From assembly GCF_000429365.1 (NCBI RefSeq), contig NZ_AUBS01000020.1, positions 1-64,000 on the forward strand: DNA of 64,000 nucleotides, read 5' to 3'. Position numbers and translations under genes: made by a program. Numbering within the stretch: position 1 is the first letter of the stretch; each line of letters begins with the position of its first letter. Under the pieces are notes generated by a model, which did not search any database, was not told where the DNA came from, and worked only from the letters and a program-made list of their open reading frames with translations. Origin of the DNA: Pseudodonghicola xiamenensis DSM 18339. GTDB lineage: Bacteria; Pseudomonadota; Alphaproteobacteria; Rhodobacterales; Rhodobacteraceae. This document shows positions 51,273 to 60,371 of the stretch, in pieces.

Positions 51273-52496
51273 CTAGGGGTCACGATCACGCTGTCGCCCG
51301 GTCAGCCGGCCGATCAGGAAGGATGTACGTGGGCTGTAGATATAGCGTGTGTGCCGCTGGGCGGGACGCGCCCGCATGCGCAGCAGCCCGAAGATCACCA
51401 GCAGGGCATGTGCTGCCGAGATCAGCAGGAACATGGCCGGGGGGCCGTAGGCGCCGATCAGCAGAGAGGCTGTATAGGGCGCCGCGATGGCCCCCAGCGC
51501 GAAATAGAACATCAACGCCGCCGACAGTTCGACGCGCTCCGAAGGTTCGGTGAAATCATGCGCATGGGCGACAGAGACCGAATAGATCGGAAAACTGGTC
51601 AGCCCGAACAGGAAGGCCGTGCCCATCACCCCCCAGGTGCCGATCTCTTGCGCGGCGATGGTGATCCCAGAGGCCAGGATTGTCGCTGCCGACAGCCAGA
51701 TCAGCACTCGGCGGCGGTCGAACTTGTCGGCAAGCCAGCCGACGGGATATTGCGCCAGCGCGCCACCAAGGACGAATGCGGCGAGGAAACTGGCGATCTG
51801 ATCGGTGCTAAGCCCGACCTCCTGGCCATAGACCGGCCCCACCATCCGGAAGGAGGAGGAGGAGAGTGCCGCCACCAGCACGCCCGCCACCGCCAGCGGC
51901 GACCGGCTGAGCGGAAGGCCGGGGCGCAGTCGCGGCGCGGACGGCGTTTCGGGCTGTGCCGCGCGGGTCAGGGTCAGCGGCAGCAGTGCCGCGCAACACA
52001 GGATCGCGAGGATGTTGTAAGAGACATAATTCGCCGGGGCGAGCACGCCGATCAGAAGCTGCGCAAGCAGCGAGCCGCTCATGTCGACCACCCGATAGGT
52101 GGCCATGGCGCGGCCGCGTGTCTCATTGGTGACCTTGGCCTGTAGCCAGGCCTCGATCACCGTATAGCAACCGGCAACGCAGAGCCCCGAGGCCATCCGC
52201 ATCACCGCCCAGGCGGCGGGGCTGATCACCAGCATATGGGCCAAGAGCCCGATCGCGCCGGCCGCGGTGAAGGCTGCGAAGGCGCGGGAATGGCCGATGG
52301 TGCCCATCAGCCGCGGCGCCCACCAGCAGCCGATGAAGAATCCGAGGAAATGGGACGACCCCAGCACGCCGATCTCGGCGGTGGAAAACCCCAGTGACAG
52401 GCCCGATAGCGCATCGAGCGGACTGACCCCGCCGGTCGAAAGCTGTAGGAGCAGGATGGACAGGAAGAGGGCGAAGAAAGAGACGATCAGGCGCAT
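51273..52496 (-). CDS. MFS transporter (YcaD/UMF1-like efflux family)
   Basis: A 407-residue transporter with about 12 membrane segments. The GLSTDQIASFLAAFVLGGALAQYPVGWLADKFDRRRVL stretch (cytoplasmic loop GWLADKFDRRRV) and GSSHFLGFFIGCWWAPRLMGTIGH match the YcaD-like MFS group common in Rhodobacterales. The start at 52496 gives MRLIVSFFALFLSILLL with GGGTGG upstream. Substrate unknown; single-gene unit. Confidence 0.87.
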   Translation of the reverse strand: MRLIVSFFALFLSILLLQLSTGGVSPLDALSGLSLGFSTAEIGVLGSSHFLGFFIGCWWAPRLMGTIGHSRAFAAFTAAGAIGLLAHMLVISPAAWAVMRMASGLCVAGCYTVIEAWLQAKVTNETRGRAMATYRVVDMSGSLLAQLLIGVLAPANYVSYNILAILCCAALLPLTLTRAAQPETPSAPRLRPGLPLSRSPLAVAGVLVAALSSSSFRMVGPVYGQEVGLSTDQIASFLAAFVLGGALAQYPVGWLADKFDRRRVLIWLSAATILASGITIAAQEIGTWGVMGTAFLFGLTSFPIYSVSVAHAHDFTEPSERVELSAALMFYFALGAIAAPYTASLLIGAYGPPAMFLLISAAHALLVIFGLLRMRARPAQRHTRYIYSPRTSFLIGRLTGRQRDRDP

Positions 52497-52729
52497 GGTC
52501 CACCCACCCTGATGGTCTTTGTCCGGATGTCGAGCGGTTTTGCGACATATCGCGTCGCCCCGACCCGTCGTCAGCACCGACAGCGCCTTTTTTCTAGCCG
52601 CAGACCTGCGACCAAAGGCGTGCCGGGTCAGGGCGGGCGGTCCGCGGCGCTTTCCGATTGCCCTTGCCGATCAAGCCGCTAGGGTCCGGTCCGACACAAT
52701 ACTCGATCCGTTTGGAAGGACTTCGCGCG

Positions 52730-53776
52730 ATGAAGATGAATCCACTGGGCCGCACCGGCCTGATGGTGACCGAACTTTGCCTCGGCACCATGACCTATGG
52801 CAATCAGACCCCGAAGGAGGAGGCACACGCCCAGATCGAGCGGGCGCTGGCTGCGGGAGTCAATTTCATCGACACCGCCGAGATGTATCCGGTGAACCCG
52901 CCCCGGAAGGAAACCATGGGCCACAGCGAGGCGATCGTGGGGGACTGGATCGCCGCCAACCCGGGCCGGCGGCAGGAGTTCGTTCTGGCCACCAAGCACT
53001 CCGGCGAGGGCTCGATGGTGGCGCGCGACGGGGCGCCGATCTCGTCGAAGACCATCGCCGGGGCCATCGAAGGCTCGCTCAAGCGGCTGAAGACCGATGT
53101 CATCGACCTCTATCAGTTCCATTGGCCCAATCGTGGCAGTTACATGTTCCGCAGGAACTGGACCTATGATCCCTCGGGCGGGGACCGCGCGGCCGTGATC
53201 GACAATATGGTCGATTGTCTCGAGGCGCTGAAGGCGCAGGTGAAGGCCGGTAACATCCGTTACTTCGGCCTGTCGAACGAAAGCGCCTGGGGCACTGCGC
53301 AATGGCTGCGCCTGGCAGAGGAGACCGGCGGCCCCCGTGTCGCCACGATGCAGAACGAATATTCGCTGCTTTGCCGGCTCTATGACACCGATATGGCGGA
53401 GCTGTCCTGTTACGAGGATGTCGGGCTTATGGCCTATTCTCCACTGGCGGCCGGGTTCCTGACCGACAAGTATCGCGATGGTGCGGTGCCGGAGGGATCG
53501 CGCATGTCGCTGGTGCCGGAGATGGGCGGGCGCAAAACGCCTTACGTCGATGGTGCGGTCGAAGCCTATGTGGCGATCGCGGAGCGGCACGGGCTCGACC
53601 CGGTGCATCTGGCTCTGGCTTGGTGCCGCACCCGGCCGTTCATGGCCAGCGCGATCTTCGGCGCCACGCGGCTGGAGCATCTGGACCGTATTCTGGGATC
53701 TGTCGAGGTGACGTTGAGCGAGGAGGTCCTGGCCGAGATCGACCAGGCGCACCGCGCCCATCCGATGCCCTACTGA
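52730..53776 (+). CDS. Aldo/keto reductase (Tas-like)
   Basis: A 348-residue NADPH-dependent AKR. Catalytic tetrad: Asp48 and Tyr53 (NFIDTAEMYP), Lys89 (LATKHSG) and His131 (LYQFHWPNRG). The long QFHWPNRGSYMFRR insertion and MGHSEAIVGDWI match the Tas subfamily of E. coli. IRYFGLSNESAWG and NEYSLLCRLYDT are further matches. GGAAGGA precedes the start at 52730. Physiological substrate unknown. Confidence 0.9.
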   Translation: MKMNPLGRTGLMVTELCLGTMTYGNQTPKEEAHAQIERALAAGVNFIDTAEMYPVNPPRKETMGHSEAIVGDWIAANPGRRQEFVLATKHSGEGSMVARDGAPISSKTIAGAIEGSLKRLKTDVIDLYQFHWPNRGSYMFRRNWTYDPSGGDRAAVIDNMVDCLEALKAQVKAGNIRYFGLSNESAWGTAQWLRLAEETGGPRVATMQNEYSLLCRLYDTDMAELSCYEDVGLMAYSPLAAGFLTDKYRDGAVPEGSRMSLVPEMGGRKTPYVDGAVEAYVAIAERHGLDPVHLALAWCRTRPFMASAIFGATRLEHLDRILGSVEVTLSEEVLAEIDQAHRAHPMPY

Positions 53777-53793
53777 TCGCCGCAGGCGGGGGG

Positions 53794-53843
53794 ATGCCGC
53801 TGATGCGGCATGCCTCCGGCGGGGATATTTAGGGCCAGAAAAA
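53794..53843 (+). repeat. Hairpin plus Rhodobacterales-type intergenic motif
   Basis: ATGCCGC-TGAT-GCGGCAT (53794-53811) is immediately followed by CCTCCGGCGGGGATATTT (53813-53830) and AGGGCCAGAAAAA. From memory, GCCTCCGGCGGGxATATTT followed by an A-rich patch is seen in many intergenic regions of Rhodobacteraceae genomes. Here it separates two convergent genes and may end transcription. Confidence 0.5.
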
Positions 53844-53851
53844 GGCGGAGG

Positions 53852-54826
53852 TCAGGAGGTGCCAGCCTGGCGCAGGCTCCGGGCGCTTTGACCGTGGGCG
53901 GCGCGAAAGGCGCGGGAGAAGCTGGCGGCGGAGGCGAAGCCGGTGGCGAGCGCGATGTCCATCATCGGCAGGTCAGTGTCGGTGACCAGCCGTTTTGCCT
54001 CCGCCAGTCGCAGGCTCAGGCCATGGGCGCTGGGCGTGGTGTCGAGTCGGGCGCGAAACTGCGTCTCGAGCGTGCGGGGGCTGCAGCCGCAGCGTCGGGC
54101 GAGATCGGGCAGGGCGAGCGGCTGGTCGATATGCTGTTCCATCAGCAGGCTGGCGCGCGCGGTCAGGCGTGAATGGCGCGGGTCGCGGGCGCTGCGGCTT
54201 TGGGCGCGGGCGGGGTTGCTGGGGGTGTCGTGCAGAAACACCCCGGCGACGCGCGCCGCCAACGCCGCGCCATGGCGGCGCCCGATCAGATGCAGCATCA
54301 TGTCGATCGCGGGGAGCGCGCCGCCGCAGGTCAGCCGGGTGCGGTCGACATGAAACCGGTCGCGCAGCACCTGGACTTCGGGGAAGCGGGTGGCGAAGCG
54401 GTCCAGATCCTCCCAATGGGTGGTGGCGCGATAGCCATCGAGCAGGCCGGCGGCGGCCAGCAGCCAGGGGCCGCCGTCGACCCCGGCCAGGGTCGTGCCG
54501 GTGGCGGCGATCCGGCGCAGGCCAGCGCGCAGCGTGGGGGTGTCGTGCCGCTCGAGCCCGAAGCCCGCAATCACCAGCAGCAGGTCGCAGCGGTCGATCC
54601 GCGCCAGCGCCTCCCCCTGCACCGCGATCCCGCTGGTCAGCCCTGCCGGCTGGCCGTCAGGGGTGGCGAACCGCCACCGAAACAGGGGCCGTCCCGCCAG
54701 CCGGTTGGCGGCGCGCATCGGATCGACTGTGGCCGCGAAGCTGAGCGTGTTGGTCTCCTGTGGCAGCAGGATCACGGTGTCGAGCGGCACCTCATCGGGC
54801 ACCAGGATATTTTTTGCGCATTTCAT
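53852..54826 (-). CDS. GlxA-type AraC-family regulator (CdhR-like)
   Basis: A 324-residue regulator: an N-terminal DJ-1/PfpI (GATase1-like) domain of about 185 residues ([52 protein letters not shown]) and a C-terminal AraC double HTH ([44 protein letters not shown]). The usual GATase Cys position reads Gly, so it is a ligand sensor, not an enzyme. It is divergent from carnitine genes, as CdhR is in Pseudomonas, so it is probably the carnitine-responsive activator. The ATG at 54826 has no ribosome site and touches the inverted repeat; a leaderless message or a later start is possible. Confidence 0.85.
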   Translation of the reverse strand: MKCAKNILVPDEVPLDTVILLPQETNTLSFAATVDPMRAANRLAGRPLFRWRFATPDGQPAGLTSGIAVQGEALARIDRCDLLLVIAGFGLERHDTPTLRAGLRRIAATGTTLAGVDGGPWLLAAAGLLDGYRATTHWEDLDRFATRFPEVQVLRDRFHVDRTRLTCGGALPAIDMMLHLIGRRHGAALAARVAGVFLHDTPSNPARAQSRSARDPRHSRLTARASLLMEQHIDQPLALPDLARRCGCSPRTLETQFRARLDTTPSAHGLSLRLAEAKRLVTDTDLPMMDIALATGFASAASFSRAFRAAHGQSARSLRQAGTS

Positions 54827-54855
54827 AAAGTTTCATTCGTATCAAGGAAACTTTA
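54826..54855. promoter_or_regulatory. Perfect inverted repeat in the carnitine operon promoter
   Basis: TAAAGTTTC (54826-54834), 12 bp, GAAACTTTA (54847-54855) is an exact 9+9 bp dyad in the 76-bp divergent region, about 50 bp before the cleavage enzyme start. It is the strongest regulatory element of the region and a good candidate site for the CdhR-like regulator. Confidence 0.7.
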
Positions 54856-54902
54856 ATTCGCCAATCCGGCACATCCTCGGCGCGACAGAACAGGAGGGCG
54901 CC

Positions 54903-55820
54903 ATGCCATTGACCATGAATCGCGAGGTTTTCATCACCTGTGCCGTGACCGGATCGGGCGGCACCCAGGATCGCAGCCCGCATGTGCCCCGCAGCCCGGC
55001 GCAGATCGCCGAAAGTGCGATCGAGGCGGCGCGGGCCGGGGCGGCGGTGGTCCATTGTCATGTGCGCGATCCTGAAACCGGGGCACCGTCGCGCGATCTG
55101 GCACTTTACCGCGAGGTGACCGAGCGCATCCGGGAATCGCAGGTCGATGTGGTGTTGAACCTGACTGCCGGAATGGGGGGCGATATCATCTTCGGCCCGA
55201 CCGAACGGCCGTTGCCGGTGATGGAGGTGGGCACCGATATGGTCGGTGCGGCGGAGCGTGTCGAGCATGTCGCGCAATGCCTGCCGGAGATCTGCACGCT
55301 CGATTGCGGCACGATGAACTTCGCCGAGGCTGACTATGTCATGACCAACACGCCGGGCATGTTGCAGGCGATGGGCCGGATGATGACAGACCTGGGGGTG
55401 AAGCCCGAGATCGAGGCCTTTGACACCGGTCATCTGTGGTACGCCAAGCAACTGGTCAAGGACGGCGTCCTGGACGGCCCGGCGCTGGTCCAGCTTTGCA
55501 TGGGGGTGCCCTGGGGGGCGCCGGACGATCTGAACACCTTCATGGCGATGGTCAACAATGTGCCCGAGGATTGGACGTTTTCGGCCTTCGGGTTGGGGCG
55601 CAACCAGATGGGCTATGTCGCCGCCTCGGTGCTGGCGGGGGGCAACGTGCGGGTGGGGCTGGAGGATAACCTCTGGCTCGACAAGGGAGTGCTGGCGAGC
55701 AATGCACAGTTGGTCGATCGCGCCGTGGGTATCATCGAACGCATGGGGGCAAGGGTGATCGGGCCGGAGGAGGTGCGCGCCAAGCTGGGCCTGGTGAAGC
55801 GCGCCCCGAAGCTGGTTTGA
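54903..55820 (+). CDS. Beta-keto acid cleavage enzyme, dehydrocarnitine-cleaving (CdhC-like)
   Basis: A 305-residue BKACE (DUF849) TIM-barrel protein. The zinc-binding and active-site stretch is [33 protein letters not shown] and [16 protein letters not shown] are family landmarks. In carnitine catabolism it reacts 3-dehydrocarnitine with acetyl-CoA to give betainyl-CoA and acetoacetate. Its neighbour is a carnitine dehydrogenase-thioesterase fusion, which makes this substrate assignment likely. AGGAGG precedes the ATG at 54903. Confidence 0.92.
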   Translation: MPLTMNREVFITCAVTGSGGTQDRSPHVPRSPAQIAESAIEAARAGAAVVHCHVRDPETGAPSRDLALYREVTERIRESQVDVVLNLTAGMGGDIIFGPTERPLPVMEVGTDMVGAAERVEHVAQCLPEICTLDCGTMNFAEADYVMTNTPGMLQAMGRMMTDLGVKPEIEAFDTGHLWYAKQLVKDGVLDGPALVQLCMGVPWGAPDDLNTFMAMVNNVPEDWTFSAFGLGRNQMGYVAASVLAGGNVRVGLEDNLWLDKGVLASNAQLVDRAVGIIERMGARVIGPEEVRAKLGLVKRAPKLV

Positions 55821-55824
55821 GCCG

Positions 55825-56592
55825 ATGAGCGGGCAGCGGGTGGTGATCACCGGCGGTGCCGCCGGCATCGGTCTGGTGCTGGCGACGCGGTTCGCCGCGC
55901 GCGGCGACCGGCTGGCGATCTGCGATGCCGATGTCATTGCGGTGGAGGCGGCGGCGGCGGCGCATCCGGATTGGATCGTCACCCGCGCCGATGTCACGGA
56001 TGAGGCCGATATGGGCGCCTTTCTGGCCGAGGTCGAGGCCGCCTGGGGCGGGGCCGATGTGGTCTGTGCCAATGCCGGCATCGGCGGACCGGCTGGCCGG
56101 ATCGAGGATCTGGATTACGCCGGCTGGCGCGCCTGCCTCGATGTATCGCTGAACGGGGCGTTTCTGACGTGTCGTTGGGCGGCGCGGGTGATGCGGGCGC
56201 AGGGGGCGGGGCTGATCCTGCTGACCTCCTCGACCGCCGGGCTGTTCGGCTATCCGCTGCGCGCGCCCTATGCCGCCGCCAAATGGGGCATCGTCGGGTT
56301 GACCAAGACCCTGGCGATGGAGCTGGGCCCGGCCGGGGTGCGCGTCAATGGACTGGCGCCCGGCGCGGTCGAGGGCGCGCGGATGGAATGGGTGCTGACC
56401 AGGGAGGCGGCGGCCTCCGGCCTTTCGATCGAGACGATGCGCCAGCAATATGTGAAGGGTGTCAGCCTGCGCGGTTGGGTCACGGCGGAGGAGGTTGCCG
56501 ATATGGCGCTGTTCCTCGCTTCGCCGGCGGCAAGCAAGATTTCCGGCCAGATCCTGGCCATTGACGGACATACGGAGACTTTGGTGCCATGA
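55825..56592 (+). CDS. SDR oxidoreductase in the carnitine operon
   Basis: A 255-residue short-chain dehydrogenase with cofactor site TGGAAGIG, NAGIGGP, catalytic Tyr-Lys in APYAAAKWGIVGLTK and the Gln/Asp end LAIDGHTE. It starts 4 nt after the cleavage enzyme and overlaps carnitine dehydrogenase by ATGA. The cdhA/B/C set already converts L-carnitine to glycine betaine, so this enzyme is an addition. It might be a D-carnitine dehydrogenase feeding the same keto intermediate, or reduce acetoacetate. Both are inferences. Confidence 0.85.
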   Translation: MSGQRVVITGGAAGIGLVLATRFAARGDRLAICDADVIAVEAAAAAHPDWIVTRADVTDEADMGAFLAEVEAAWGGADVVCANAGIGGPAGRIEDLDYAGWRACLDVSLNGAFLTCRWAARVMRAQGAGLILLTSSTAGLFGYPLRAPYAAAKWGIVGLTKTLAMELGPAGVRVNGLAPGAVEGARMEWVLTREAAASGLSIETMRQQYVKGVSLRGWVTAEEVADMALFLASPAASKISGQILAIDGHTETLVP

Positions 56593-58064
56593 CCAAGAGC
56601 GCAACCATCGTGGGCGGCGGTGTGATCGGCGGCGGATGGGCCGCGCGGTTCTTGCTGAATGGTTGGGACGTGCGGATTTTCGACCCCGATCCGGAGGCCG
56701 AGCGCAAGATCGGCGAGGTGCTGGCGAATGCCCGCCGGTCGCTGCCCGGGCTGACCGACGTGGCGCTGCCCGAGGAAGGCAGGCTGACGTTTCACAGCGA
56801 TCTGGCCGAGGCCGTCGCGGGCGCCGGTTGGATTCAGGAAAGCGTGCCGGAACAGCTGGCGCTGAAACAGAAGGTCTTCGCGCAGATTCAGGCCGCCTGC
56901 GATCCGGGGGCGGTGATCGGTTCCTCGACCTCGGGGTTCAAGCCGTCGGAATTGCAGCAGGGCGCCGCATGGGGCGGGCAGATCGTGGTGACCCACCCGT
57001 TCAACCCGGTGTATCTTCTGCCGGTGGTGGAGCTGGTGAGCAGCCCGGAGAACCCTGCGGAACTGGTGGCGCGGGCGGCCGATACGCTGACGTCGATCGG
57101 GATGTATCCGCTGCACCTGAAGAAAGAGATAGACGCCCATGTCGCCGACCGGCTGCTGGAAGCGGTCTGGCGCGAGGCGCTCTGGCTGGTCAGCGACGGC
57201 ATCGCCACGACCGAGGAAATCGACAATGCGATCCGCTACGGCTTCGGCATTCGCTGGGCGCAGATGGGCTTGTTCGAGACCTATCGCGTCGCCGGCGGCG
57301 AGGCGGGGATGCGGCATTTCATGGCGCAATTCGGCCCGGCGCTGAAGTGGCCCTGGACCAAGCTGATGGATGTGCCCGAGTTCACCGAAGAACTGGTCGA
57401 TCTGATCGCGGATCAGTCGGACGCGCAATCGGGGGCCTATTCGATCCGCGATCTCGAACGCATCCGCGACGACAATCTGGTCAGCATGATGCGGGCGCTC
57501 AAGGCCAAGAACTGGGGCGCGGGAGAGCTGTTGAACGCCCAGGACGCGCGGCTGCGGGCCGATAGCGTCCTGGCAGCGCGGGCGGGCGACCTTGAAGATG
57601 TCTCGCAACCCATCGTGACGGTGCGCCGCGCGGTGCCGCTGGATTGGACCGATTACAACGGCCATATGAACGAGGCGCGCTATCTGCAGGCCTTTTGTGA
57701 CGCAACGGACCGGTTCATGGAACTGGTCGGGGCAGATGCCGACTACATCGCCTCCGGCGGCAGTTACTTCACCGCCGAAACCCATGTCCGCCATCTGTCT
57801 GAGGCCCATGCCGGCGACCGGATCGAGGTGCGGACAAGGCTGCTGATGGGGGAGGGCAAGAAGATGCATCTGTTTCACCAGATGTGGCGCGGCGATGAGC
57901 TGCTGGCGACGGGGGAGCATATGCTGATCCACGTCAGTCTTGAGACCCGGCGCCCCTCGGTCCCGGCGCCGCAGGTCGCGGCGTCGCTGGATCGGATCGC
58001 GGCGGCGCATGCGGCGCTGTCGCTGCCTGAGGGGGCTGGGCGCTTCGTCGGGCAGCCGCGGTGA
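56589..58064 (+). CDS. lcdH: L-carnitine dehydrogenase fused to betainyl-CoA thioesterase
   Basis: A 491-residue fusion. Residues 1 to about 325 are a 3-hydroxyacyl-CoA dehydrogenase-like carnitine 3-dehydrogenase: GGGVIGGGWAARF (NAD site), SSTSGFKPSEL, THPFNPVYLLPVVELV and DNAIRYGFGIRWAQMGLFETYRVAGG. Residues about 340-491 form a hotdog thioesterase (VPLDWTDYNGHMNEARYLQAF, THVRHLSEAHAGDRIEVRTRLL). The fused form is known from rhizobial carnitine dehydrogenases, where Pseudomonas has separate CdhA and CdhB. It oxidises L-carnitine to 3-dehydrocarnitine and, after the CdhC step, releases glycine betaine from betainyl-CoA. Confidence 0.93.
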   Translation: MTKSATIVGGGVIGGGWAARFLLNGWDVRIFDPDPEAERKIGEVLANARRSLPGLTDVALPEEGRLTFHSDLAEAVAGAGWIQESVPEQLALKQKVFAQIQAACDPGAVIGSSTSGFKPSELQQGAAWGGQIVVTHPFNPVYLLPVVELVSSPENPAELVARAADTLTSIGMYPLHLKKEIDAHVADRLLEAVWREALWLVSDGIATTEEIDNAIRYGFGIRWAQMGLFETYRVAGGEAGMRHFMAQFGPALKWPWTKLMDVPEFTEELVDLIADQSDAQSGAYSIRDLERIRDDNLVSMMRALKAKNWGAGELLNAQDARLRADSVLAARAGDLEDVSQPIVTVRRAVPLDWTDYNGHMNEARYLQAFCDATDRFMELVGADADYIASGGSYFTAETHVRHLSEAHAGDRIEVRTRLLMGEGKKMHLFHQMWRGDELLATGEHMLIHVSLETRRPSVPAPQVAASLDRIAAAHAALSLPEGAGRFVGQPR

Positions 58065-58143
58065 GGCGGCGGCCAGGCGGCCCGTCGGCCTTGTGCGGTG
58101 ATATCCGCTCTGGCGGCAGGGGGATTTGGGCGCATAGGGAGGC

Positions 58144-59046
58144 ATGGCTCTCTGGATCCCCGTTACCCTTGCCGCCGCCAGCTTTCAGACCGTGCGCTTC
58201 ATGCTGCAGAAGGTGCTGAGCGGCTCCCGCTTGTCGGTCGCTGGCGCGACCTTCTCGCGATTTGTCTATTCGGCGCCGGTGGTTCTGCTGGTACTGGCGG
58301 CTTATCTTGCAATGACCGGGCGCAGCCTGCCGTCGCTTGACTTGCGGTTCTGGCTGTTCGCCGTGGTCGGTGGCACCACCCAGATCTTGGCCACACTTTG
58401 CGTGGTGGCGCTGTTCAAGCAGAGAAATTTTGCCGTCGGCATCACCTTCAAGAAGACCGAGGTGATCCAGACGGCCATTGTCGGTCTGCTGCTGTTGGGC
58501 GATCGGATCAGCCTGGGCGGCTGGGTGGCGATCCTGTTGGGGCTGAGCGCAGTTCTGGTGTTGTCGAAACCGCCCGAAAGCGATGGCGCCTGGTGGCGGC
58601 ATCTCACCAACCGCGCCTCAATGCTGGGGCTGGGCTCCGGCGTGCTCTTTGCCTTCTCGGCGGTGACGTATCGCGGTGCCTCGCTTGAATTGGACAGCCC
58701 GGACCCGGTGTTCCGCGCCGGGGTGACATTGGCCTGTGTGGTCAGCTTTCAGATGGTGTCGATGGGCCTTTGGCTGCTGTGGCGCGATCGGGCAGAGCTG
58801 CGGGCGGTCTGGGCGGCGCGGCATACGGCGGTCTTCGTCGGGCTCACCAGCCTTGGCGGATCATTCTGCTGGTTCCTGGCCTTCACCCTGCAGAACGCGG
58901 CTTACGTGAAGGCACTGGGCCAGGTCGAGCTGTTCTTGAGCCTTCTTGCCTCGATCCTTTTCTTTCACGAAAAGATAACCCGGCGAGAGATCGCCGGGAT
59001 GGGATTGCTGGGCCTGTCGATTCTGGCGCTGGTGCTGGCGATCTGA
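58144..59046 (+). CDS. EamA/DMT-family transporter
   Basis: A 300-residue membrane protein with ten segments in two EamA repeats; the first repeat ends GWVAILLGLSAVLVLS and the second ends REIAGMGLLGLSILALVLAI. The loops ITFKKTEVIQTAIVGLLLLGD and VKALGQVELFLSLLASILFFHEKI match EamA proteins. It follows the carnitine operon by 80 bp and may belong to it or be separate. Likely an amino-acid or metabolite exporter. Confidence 0.88.
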   Translation: MALWIPVTLAAASFQTVRFMLQKVLSGSRLSVAGATFSRFVYSAPVVLLVLAAYLAMTGRSLPSLDLRFWLFAVVGGTTQILATLCVVALFKQRNFAVGITFKKTEVIQTAIVGLLLLGDRISLGGWVAILLGLSAVLVLSKPPESDGAWWRHLTNRASMLGLGSGVLFAFSAVTYRGASLELDSPDPVFRAGVTLACVVSFQMVSMGLWLLWRDRAELRAVWAARHTAVFVGLTSLGGSFCWFLAFTLQNAAYVKALGQVELFLSLLASILFFHEKITRREIAGMGLLGLSILALVLAI

Positions 59047-59049
59047 GGC

Positions 59050-59763
59050 TCAGCCGTCGGGCATCGGATGGCCGTTCAGGCGCAGGAACAGGCTTTCTTC
59101 GTCGTCGTTGCGGAAATAGGGAACCGAAGCGGGCGGAGAGGGGTCCTGGACCCGGCCGGCAACCTCGGCCAGCACGACCTCGGTGATGAAGGGCAGGTCG
59201 AAACGGCGCGCCTCGGTCAGCGGGATCCATTGCAGATGCGACAGCTCGTCCGAGGCATGGGTGAAATCGTCCAGATTGCCCTGGATCGCGGCGGCATCGA
59301 CCAGGAAGAACCTGGCGTCGAACCGGCGCGGTCGGCCCGGAGGGGTGAGCGCACGAAAGACGAATTGCAGCGCTTCGGCCGACGGGATGTGGCCGGTGGC
59401 AGCAAAGCTCTGCCAATCGGGCGGGGCGGCGCCGGGCCACTGCCCGGGGCGGCCGAGGATCAGCCCGGTTTCCTCCCAAAGCTCGCGGATCGCGGCGGCG
59501 GCCAGCGCCGATTGCATGCCCTGAGGGGCATTGTCTGCCAGACGGTTGAAACATAGCGGTGGCAGCGGTGCGGCCAACGGAATGCCGGCATCTCCCGGAT
59601 CGACTGCTCCGCCGGGGAAGACGAATTTATTCGGCATGAATGCCGCCTTGGCGCCACGTTGACCCATCAGGATCGCCGGCTTGTCGTGCCTGTCGCGCAG
59701 CGCGATCACGGTTGCGGCGTTGCGCACCGCGGTCTTGTCCTGCGGTTTCGTCGGTTCGCTCAT
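59050..59763 (-). CDS. Nudix hydrolase
   Basis: A 237-residue Nudix protein. The start at 59763 has AGGAGGGG upstream. FMPNKFVFPGGAVDPGDA is followed by the Nudix helix AAIRELWEETGLIL (RELxEETG), here separated from the GG by an insertion, as in the NUDT19-like acyl-CoA diphosphatases. Later the protein has WIPLTEARRFDLPFITEVVLAEV. Substrate could be a CoA or nucleotide derivative. Confidence 0.88.
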   Translation of the reverse strand: MSEPTKPQDKTAVRNAATVIALRDRHDKPAILMGQRGAKAAFMPNKFVFPGGAVDPGDAGIPLAAPLPPLCFNRLADNAPQGMQSALAAAAIRELWEETGLILGRPGQWPGAAPPDWQSFAATGHIPSAEALQFVFRALTPPGRPRRFDARFFLVDAAAIQGNLDDFTHASDELSHLQWIPLTEARRFDLPFITEVVLAEVAGRVQDPSPPASVPYFRNDDEESLFLRLNGHPMPDG

Positions 59764-59795
59764 CTCTGTCCCCTCCTTTTGACCTTGCAGAAGGG

Positions 59796-60200
59796 TCATG
59801 TCGCGTTTTCGAACCCGTGCATGCGCCGCGCCCATTGGAATGCGACCACCGCGCCCTTCAGTCTGGGCAGAAGGTAGAGTGACAGCGCCAGACAGCCAAC
59901 CGCAAAGATGGAAAACAGCACCATGGGATCGGGGCGGTAGATTTCAAAGACCACCAGCAGCAGTGGCGCGATCAGATGGCCGACGAACAGGATGGTCAGA
60001 TAGGCCGGCCCGTCATCGGCGCGATGGTGGCGATAGACCTCTCCACAGGTGGCGCAGCGATCCTGTACCTTGAGATAGCTGTGAAGCAGCCGACCGCGGC
60101 CACAATGCGGGCAGCGCCCGCGAAACCCGCGCCGGAGCGAGGTCCAGAGCGGACGGTCATCTATCTCTGCTTCGGGTGCGGTGTCGGACTGGTCTTGCAT
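59796..60200 (-). CDS. DUF983 family membrane protein
   Basis: A 134-residue protein: a soluble start with two Cys pairs (RGRCPHCGRGRLL and DRCATCGEVY) in a zinc-ribbon-like arrangement, then two membrane segments (ILFVGHLIAPLLLVVFEIY, FSIFAVGCLALSLYLLPRLKG). This is the layout of the DUF983 family, often near cytochrome oxidase or Nudix genes. It lies 32 nt upstream of the Nudix gene, on the same strand. Confidence 0.87.
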   Translation of the reverse strand: MQDQSDTAPEAEIDDRPLWTSLRRGFRGRCPHCGRGRLLHSYLKVQDRCATCGEVYRHHRADDGPAYLTILFVGHLIAPLLLVVFEIYRPDPMVLFSIFAVGCLALSLYLLPRLKGAVVAFQWARRMHGFENAT

Positions 60201-60371
60201 GGTTTTCCTCCCAGAAGGCCGGTGGCGCAGGGGCCGCGCGACCAGAGCAAAGCGTCGCAAATCCCGCCGCGAAAGGAAATAGAGATTTTTTTCGACGGAT
60301 TTTGCACCCGCCCCCGTTTGAAGAGTATGAACGACGGCAAGGGGCTGTCGGACAGCGGAAGGAAGACAGAA

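Noticed and set aside
56268..58145. 625-codon minus-strand open frame opposite the carnitine genes
   Set aside because: Shadow of high-GC codons over two real genes; no ribosome site and no motif.
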